Shown: one piece after another, positions 58,990-64,000 of the stretch
Layout: every line of letters begins with the position of its first letter
How positions within the stretch are numbered: the first letter of the stretch is position 1
NCBI RefSeq assembly: GCF_001187435.1
Contig: NZ_LFXA01000002.1
Span: 1-64,000 of the forward strand
Direction of reading: 5' to 3'
DNA: 64,000 nt
Source of the DNA: Streptomyces caatingaensis
GTDB lineage: Bacteria > Actinomycetota > Actinomycetes > Streptomycetales > Streptomycetaceae
Position numbers and translations under genes: made by a program
Notes under the pieces: model-generated
The model's input: only the letters and a program-made list of their open reading frames with translations
Told to the model about the DNA's origin: nothing
Databases searched by the model: none

Positions 58990-59880
58990 TCAGAAGACGA
59001 GGCGGTACTGGTTCCAGCCCGACTTGCCGATCTTCACCGGGGCCTTGAAGGGTGCGGCCGCCTTGCCGGTGCCCTTGTAGAGCCACAGGGCGCCGGCCTT
59101 GTCGCGGGCGAGCAGGTCGCTCCTGCCGTCGCCGTCCACGTCACCGCTGGAGAAGAGGTCGTTGTACTTGCCCCAGCCGCCGCCGATCCGCGTACGCTCC
59201 GCGAACGGCTTCTTGCCGTTGCCCGTGCCCTTGTAGAGCCAGAGGACGCCCTTCATGTCCTGGGCGACGATGTCCGTCCTGCCGTCACCGCTGAGGTCGC
59301 CGCGGCCCGCGAACCGGACGTACTGGCCGAACTCCTTGGCCGTGCCGACCTGCTGCTTGCCCGCGATGTCACCGTTGAACTTCGTGGTGAAGAGCCACAG
59401 CGTCCCCTTGGGGCCGGTGGCCAGGAGGTCGCCCTCCTTGGAGCCCGCGAGGTTGCCCGGCGAGAGGATGTGGTCGTACGTGAACTTCCGCACGACCGTG
59501 CGGTCCTTGCCCGTGATGCCGTGCCACTTGAGGTCGCCGTTCTTCGCGACGAAGTAGTCGGCGTCGTGGACGCCGTCGGCGTCGCGGTCGACCTGGGCGG
59601 CGTAGAGGGCGTCCATGTCGCCGAAGGGACCGACGCGCGGGCTGAGGCCGCCCTTGCCGTCGGGGGTGTAGACGTAGAACTTGTCCGCCTTGGTGACGGC
59701 GCCGATCGCGAACACCGGCGCGGCGGCCGTCGGCTTCTTCTTGGCGGCGACCTGGACGCTGCCGAACTGCGCGCCCGTGCCGTGTGCCGAAGCCGTACCC
59801 GCGGCCATCCCCCCGGCCAGGGCCACGGCGGCAGCGGCGGTGACGAGGCGCGACAGAGCGCGCCCGGATATACGAGCCAT
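58990..59880 (-). CDS. Secreted FG-GAP/VCBS-repeat protein, paralogue 3
   Basis: 296 residues from ATG 59880 (GGGGGGAG five bases upstream). Signal peptide 'RALSRLVTAAAAVALAGGMAAGTASA'. Blades: 'QVDRDADGVHDADYFVAKNGDLKWHG', 'SPGNLAGSKEGDLLATGPKGTLWLF', 'GRGDLSGDGRTDIVAQDMKGVLWLYKGTG', 'SSGDVDGDGRSDLLARDKAGALWLYKGTG', ending 'KSGWNQYRLVF'. Promoter-proximal member of the three-gene set; a strong stem-loop separates it from the mannosidase gene upstream. Confidence 0.88.
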   Translation of the reverse strand: MARISGRALSRLVTAAAAVALAGGMAAGTASAHGTGAQFGSVQVAAKKKPTAAAPVFAIGAVTKADKFYVYTPDGKGGLSPRVGPFGDMDALYAAQVDRDADGVHDADYFVAKNGDLKWHGITGKDRTVVRKFTYDHILSPGNLAGSKEGDLLATGPKGTLWLFTTKFNGDIAGKQQVGTAKEFGQYVRFAGRGDLSGDGRTDIVAQDMKGVLWLYKGTGNGKKPFAERTRIGGGWGKYNDLFSSGDVDGDGRSDLLARDKAGALWLYKGTGKAAAPFKAPVKIGKSGWNQYRLVF

Positions 59881-59915
59881 CAGGGCTCCCCCCAAACAAA
59901 GAAAAAAGAACCAAC

Positions 59916-59958
59916 TGTGGTGCCCTTCGCGACGAAGCTCGTCACGAAGGGCACCACA
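59916..59958 (-). terminator. Terminator of the GH92 mannosidase gene
   Basis: TGTGGTGCCCTTCG / CGAAGGGCACCACA, 14 perfect pairs with a 15-base loop, 27 bp beyond the mannosidase stop codon and before the first VCBS gene. Confidence 0.85.
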
Positions 59959-59984
59959 GGATCATCACGATTTTTACACGACTC

Positions 59985-62900
59985 TCAGGACGCCAACTCC
60001 CCCTGGGGTCCACCCAACAGCTCGACCTCGGCCAGAGCGGCCTCGCCGCCGACGACTCTGAGCCGGTAGTGGCGGTACGTCACGGGGGAGCGCAGGGAGA
60101 ACACCCGGGTCTGGCGGTCCCAGGTGAAGGACTCCCCCGAACGGCGATCGGCCGCCGTCCACTCCCGGCCGTCGTCCGAACCCTCCAGGACCCAGCCGCG
60201 CGGGGCCCTGGTGCGGTCCGAGGAGGTCAGGGTGTACGAGGCGACCCGCGCGCCGGGCTGCGGCTCCAGTGACGCCGTGGTGAAGGCGGCGTCCGTGCGG
60301 GAGGTGTTGTCGGTGAGGGCGGAGCCGTCGGGGACGGTGACGTCCGACGGCGGGGAGGGGATCCCGTCGCCGCGGGTGACCGACGTCGGCCCGGCGTCCT
60401 GGCCGGTGGCCCAGCGCGAGGGCGCGGGGCCCATGTCGAACTCCAGGGTCGCGCCGGCCGCGACCACCGAGTGCGGCAGGGCGGTGGAGTCCCACGGCTT
60501 GCCGTTGACCCGCAGGCCCTGCACGTAGACGTTGCGGGCGCTGTTGCGCGGGGCCTTGACCACCAGGTCGCGGCCGTTCTCCAGGTGCACGGTGGCCCTG
60601 GTGAACAGCGGCGATCCGACGGCGTACTCGCCCTGGCCCATCACCAGCGGGTAGAAGCCGAGGGCCGAGAAGACGTACCAGGCGGACATCTCGCCGTTGT
60701 CCTCGTCGCCGGGGTAGCCCTGGCCGATCTCGCTGCCGAGGTAGAGCCGGGAGAGCACCTCGCGGACCTTCTCCTGGGTCTTCCACGGCTGCCCCGCCGC
60801 GTCGTAGAGGTAGGCGATGTGGTGCGAGGGCTGGTTGCTGTGGCCGTACATGCCCATGCGGACGTCGCGGGCCTCCGTCATCTCGTGGATGACCCCGTCG
60901 TAGGAGCCGGCGAACTCCGGATCGCCGGTCTCCTGGGTGGCGAAGTACGCGTCGAGCTTGCGCGCCAGGCCGTCCCTGCCGCCGTAGAGGTTGGCGAGAC
61001 CGCGGGTGTCCTGGGGCGCGGTGAAGGCGAAGTTCCAGCCGTTGGTCTCGGTGTAGTCGTGGCCCCAGACCCGAGGGTCGTACGCCTCGGGCGAGCGCCG
61101 CCACGAGCCGTCCTCGTTGCGGCCCTGGAAGAAGCCGACGCGCCGGTCGAAGAGCCGGACGTAGTTGCGGGCGCGGCCGAGGAAGTACTCCGACTCCTCG
61201 CGGTAGCGCTCCTTGTGCGTCCTCTCGTACAGCGAGCGGCCCATGCGGGCCAGGCCGAAGTCGTTGAGGTAGCCGTCCAGCGCCCACGACATGCCCTCGT
61301 GGGTGCGCGTGCTCGTCCAGCCGAGGAAGACGGAGGTGTCCATGCCCTTGCGGCCGGTGCCCGGGTCGGTCGGGGCGACCGTCGCGTTCTTGAGCGCGGC
61401 CTCGTAAGCGGCCTCGGCGTCGAAGCGGACGCCCTTCATGTGGGCGTCGGCGAAGGCGATGTCGGAACTCGTGCCCGTCATCAGGTCCGCATAGCCGGGG
61501 GAGGACCAGCGCGAGACCCAGCCGCCGTCCTTGTACTGCTGGACGAAGCCGTCCACGAGCTTCCCCGCCTGCCGGGGGGCGAGCAGGGAGTAGGCGGGCC
61601 AGGTGGTGCGGTAGGTGTCCCAGAAGCCGTTGTTGACGTACACCTCGCCGTCGACGACGCGCGCGCCCGTGCGGGTGGGGGTGGAATCGCCGGTCGGCGG
61701 GGAGAAGGGGCTGGCGTAGCGGGGGCGGGGCCGGGCCGGCGTCCCGGTGTTCTCGAAGCCGGAGTTGGGATAGAGGAAGAGCCGGTAGAGGCCGGAGTAG
61801 AGCGTGGTGAGCTGGTCCTTGGTCGCGCCCTCGACCTCGACGCGGCGCAGCAGCGCGTCCCACGCGTCCCGCGCCCGGTCGTGGACGCGGGAGTACGGGG
61901 TGCCGGCCGGGATCTCCTGCTCCAGGTTGGCGCGGGCCTGGTCGGTGCCGATGAGGGAGGTCGCGATCCGCAGGGTGACGGTGCGGTCCTTGCCGGGCCG
62001 GAAGCGCAGATAGCCGGTGACGTCGCTGTGGTCGCCCGCGCCGCCGCGGCGGAGCGCGCCGCCGCCGGTGACGGGGGTGTCGAAGACGCCGTGGACGAAG
62101 AGCCGTCCCGCCCCCGCCGACAGGCCGCTCCGCACGTCGGACCAGGCCGTGAACGTCCCGTGCGCCGTGTCGATCCGCAGCCCGCCATGGTTGTTGACGT
62201 TGTCAAGGATCACGCTGGCGTTTTCACCGGGAAAGGTGAACCGCATCATCGCGGCGTGGTCGGTGGGCACGATGTCCGCCCGCAGCCCGTTGTCGAAGGT
62301 GACGCCGTAATGGTGCGGCGTGGCGGTCTCGCGCGTGTGGTGGAAGGGGAGGGCGCGGGCGGTGCGGGAGGCGTCGGGGGTGCCGGGGGCGACCGAGGGC
62401 ATCACCTGGAAGGTCTGCCGGTCGCCCATCCACGGGCTCGGTTCATGACTGGCGGAGAAGGCCTGGAGTGTGGGGAGGTTGTCCGCGTTGTTGGTGGAGG
62501 CGTACTGGTAGATCCAGGCTGTGGAGCCCGCGTCGGTCACCGGCGTCCAGAAGTTGAAGCCATGGGGGACGGCGGTCGCGGGAAAGGTGTTGCCGCGTGA
62601 GAAGGACGGTCCGGAGAGCGTGCCGCGGGTGGTCAGCACCCGGTCGGCCGGATGGGCGGGGACGGGCTCCTCGGGGGCGGGCCCCAGGGAGATGTCGTCG
62701 ATCCAGCCGCGGAAGGGCGCCGGGCCGGAGGGGGCGTCGTAGGCGACGAGGACGCGCGCCACGGTCCTGCCCGCGGCGACGGCTCCGATCGACGCCTCCT
62801 TGTTGTTCCACTGGTTGACGTAGAGGGTCTTGGAGTCCGCCTGGCCCCGGGGGGTGAGCGGTGCCCCGTGCTGGTCGCGCGCGCCCAGATCGCTGAGGTA

Positions 62901-63953
62901 GGTGCCGTCGGTGAAGGCGAGGTCGAGGGAGACGTGGGTGGCGGGGTAGCGCGGATCGCGCTCGGTCATGGCCGGAAAGATCTTGTACGCCAGCCGGGTC
63001 CGGGGGGTGACCCGGACGTCGACGGCGAAGACCTTGTTGTACGCGTAGGCGCGGCCACGGGTGTCGTGGGTGCCCGCGTAGCGCAGGGCGTGCCGGCCCG
63101 TGAAGCCCGCGCGCACCTTGGCCGTGGGGGAGGCGGACGGGCCGTTGTCGGGATAGGTGCGCATGCCCTTCGGTGGCGGCGGCCCGCTGTCCGCCGTGGC
63201 GAGCTGCACCTCGGCGAGCTGGGTGGCGCCGGCACCGCCGTTGCGCGTCACGTCGAGCCGGAAGTGCCGGTAGGCGGTGCGGGTCGCGAGGGTGAACTGC
63301 CGTGTCTGGTAGCGCTTTTCGAAGGTCTCGTCCTCCCTCGTGTCGACGACGCTCCAGCGCCGGCCGTCGGCCGAGCCCTTGAGCACCCAGGCGCGCGGGT
63401 CACGGGCGGGGACGTCGTTCGCGGAGGTCAGCGCGTACCGCACCGCGGTGACCGGCTCGGCGAGCGTGAACTCCACCCAGGGCGTGCGCTGGAAGGTGAG
63501 CCACTTGGTGGTGTTCTCGCCGTCGACGAGGTTCTCCTTCACCTCCCCGCCCTCGGTGTTCTCGCCGCTCGCCCGCACCGCGGTCACCTTGTCCGTGACA
63601 TTGCCCGGGATGCCCTGGCCGTCGCCGCCGCCGACACCCGAGGAGCGCGGGGTGCCGTCGCGGCCCCTCTCCGCGGTGTCGCGCCAGTCGGGGCGCGGGT
63701 CACCGGCCTCGAAGGAGGACGAGAACCGGTCCCGCGGCGCCCGCCGTTCCGCCGCCCGCTCCCCGGAGGCCGCCCCGTGGGAATCCCGCCCCGGGGACGC
63801 CTGCCGTGCCTGCGCCCGCTCCGCGGCCCGCCCGCCCGGTGCCGCGAGCGCACCGCCGGGCCCGATCTGAGGGACCGTCACCAGTATGGCGGCCACCAGG
63901 AGGGCCGCGGAACGGCCGGGTGCCCGCAGGCGACGTCTGAGTCTCTGTCTCAT
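59985..63953 (-). CDS. Secreted GH92 alpha-mannosidase with two F5/8-type (discoidin) domains
   Basis: 1322 residues, ATG with GAGAGG before it. Signal peptide ~1-38. A discoidin-like carbohydrate-binding domain at ~115-255 ('VDGENTTKWLTFQRTPWVEFTLAEPVTAVRY'). The GH92 N-terminal beta-sandwich follows, then the catalytic (alpha/alpha)6 domain: 'TTWPAYSLLAPRQAGKLVDGFVQQYKDGGWVSRWSSPGYADLMTGTSSDIAFADAH', 'YTETNGWNFAFTAPQD', and 'QGYPGDEDNGEMSAWYVFSALGFYPL' with the family's catalytic acids. A second discoidin domain at ~1195-1315 ends the protein. GH92 enzymes are Ca2+-dependent exo-alpha-mannosidases that trim mannans and N-glycans outside the cell. Confidence 0.95.
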   Translation of the reverse strand: MRQRLRRRLRAPGRSAALLVAAILVTVPQIGPGGALAAPGGRAAERAQARQASPGRDSHGAASGERAAERRAPRDRFSSSFEAGDPRPDWRDTAERGRDGTPRSSGVGGGDGQGIPGNVTDKVTAVRASGENTEGGEVKENLVDGENTTKWLTFQRTPWVEFTLAEPVTAVRYALTSANDVPARDPRAWVLKGSADGRRWSVVDTREDETFEKRYQTRQFTLATRTAYRHFRLDVTRNGGAGATQLAEVQLATADSGPPPPKGMRTYPDNGPSASPTAKVRAGFTGRHALRYAGTHDTRGRAYAYNKVFAVDVRVTPRTRLAYKIFPAMTERDPRYPATHVSLDLAFTDGTYLSDLGARDQHGAPLTPRGQADSKTLYVNQWNNKEASIGAVAAGRTVARVLVAYDAPSGPAPFRGWIDDISLGPAPEEPVPAHPADRVLTTRGTLSGPSFSRGNTFPATAVPHGFNFWTPVTDAGSTAWIYQYASTNNADNLPTLQAFSASHEPSPWMGDRQTFQVMPSVAPGTPDASRTARALPFHHTRETATPHHYGVTFDNGLRADIVPTDHAAMMRFTFPGENASVILDNVNNHGGLRIDTAHGTFTAWSDVRSGLSAGAGRLFVHGVFDTPVTGGGALRRGGAGDHSDVTGYLRFRPGKDRTVTLRIATSLIGTDQARANLEQEIPAGTPYSRVHDRARDAWDALLRRVEVEGATKDQLTTLYSGLYRLFLYPNSGFENTGTPARPRPRYASPFSPPTGDSTPTRTGARVVDGEVYVNNGFWDTYRTTWPAYSLLAPRQAGKLVDGFVQQYKDGGWVSRWSSPGYADLMTGTSSDIAFADAHMKGVRFDAEAAYEAALKNATVAPTDPGTGRKGMDTSVFLGWTSTRTHEGMSWALDGYLNDFGLARMGRSLYERTHKERYREESEYFLGRARNYVRLFDRRVGFFQGRNEDGSWRRSPEAYDPRVWGHDYTETNGWNFAFTAPQDTRGLANLYGGRDGLARKLDAYFATQETGDPEFAGSYDGVIHEMTEARDVRMGMYGHSNQPSHHIAYLYDAAGQPWKTQEKVREVLSRLYLGSEIGQGYPGDEDNGEMSAWYVFSALGFYPLVMGQGEYAVGSPLFTRATVHLENGRDLVVKAPRNSARNVYVQGLRVNGKPWDSTALPHSVVAAGATLEFDMGPAPSRWATGQDAGPTSVTRGDGIPSPPSDVTVPDGSALTDNTSRTDAAFTTASLEPQPGARVASYTLTSSDRTRAPRGWVLEGSDDGREWTAADRRSGESFTWDRQTRVFSLRSPVTYRHYRLRVVGGEAALAEVELLGGPQGELAS

Positions 63954-64000
63954 CCCTTGCCTCTCAGAAGGCGTCCAGATGGCTTCCAGAAGGCTGACAA

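Overview
The window is high-GC actinobacterial DNA, almost certainly a Streptomyces chromosome. The evidence is strong G/C bias at third codon positions, frequent GTG starts, GTGA/ATGA translational coupling, a SARP regulator, a SepF paralogue, an F420-type luciferase-like enzyme, DUF6099 and VTC/DUF4956 genes. I found no rRNA, tRNA, CRISPR array or integrase.

Left part (1-16 kb) is accessory in character. It holds the end of a cation/proton antiporter, a SARP/NB-ARC regulator preceded by very small ORFs, a four-gene XRE / ImmA-IrrE protease / MAB_1171c-type membrane protein / MpaB oxygenase cassette, two uncharacterised genes, a PIN-toxin/antitoxin pair with a palindromic operator and a neighbouring PIN-like remnant, a GvpU-like gene, a coupled DUF4956-VTC pair and a helicase pseudogene.

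Middle part (15.7-32 kb) carries an XRE-cupin regulator divergent from azlCD, a SepF-like gene, an AAA ATPase coupled to a MazG-like hydrolase, DUF6099 behind two DnaA-box-like sequences, an 11-copy 23-bp repeat running into an LLM oxidoreductase, homocysteine methyltransferase, the coupled Hen1-Pnkp RNA repair operon, a GlxA regulator divergent from an MFS exporter, and arginine deiminase plus ornithine carbamoyltransferase with an ARG-box-like palindrome between them.

From 32.2 to 43.6 kb lies an aromatic acyl-CoA catabolic cluster: enoyl-CoA hydratase, fused monooxygenase/old-yellow-enzyme, PaaX regulator, aryl-CoA ligase with a one-base frameshift in a homopolymer, acyl-CoA dehydrogenase and RidA. 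It fits 2-aminobenzoyl-CoA (or salicylyl-CoA) degradation. A foreign-looking block is inserted in it: a two-component system and a secreted 678-aa protein built like a diphtheria-type AB exotoxin. That protein has a signal peptide, a roughly 210-aa ADP-ribosyltransferase-like region, its only two cysteines flanking a furin-type RAKR site, and then a hydrophobic helical region. It is the most interesting object in the window.

Right part (43.7-64 kb) has a DM13 lipid-anchored-type protein, an HTH-MurA fusion with a palindromic operator, an O-methyltransferase behind a hexanucleotide repeat, two flavin oxidoreductases, an ECF sigma factor with SnoaL-like tail, an S66 peptidase, aconitase (acnA) preceded by a MarR/TamR-like palindrome and an iron box, a lipoprotein, three tandem paralogous secreted FG-GAP/VCBS proteins and a secreted GH92 alpha-mannosidase.
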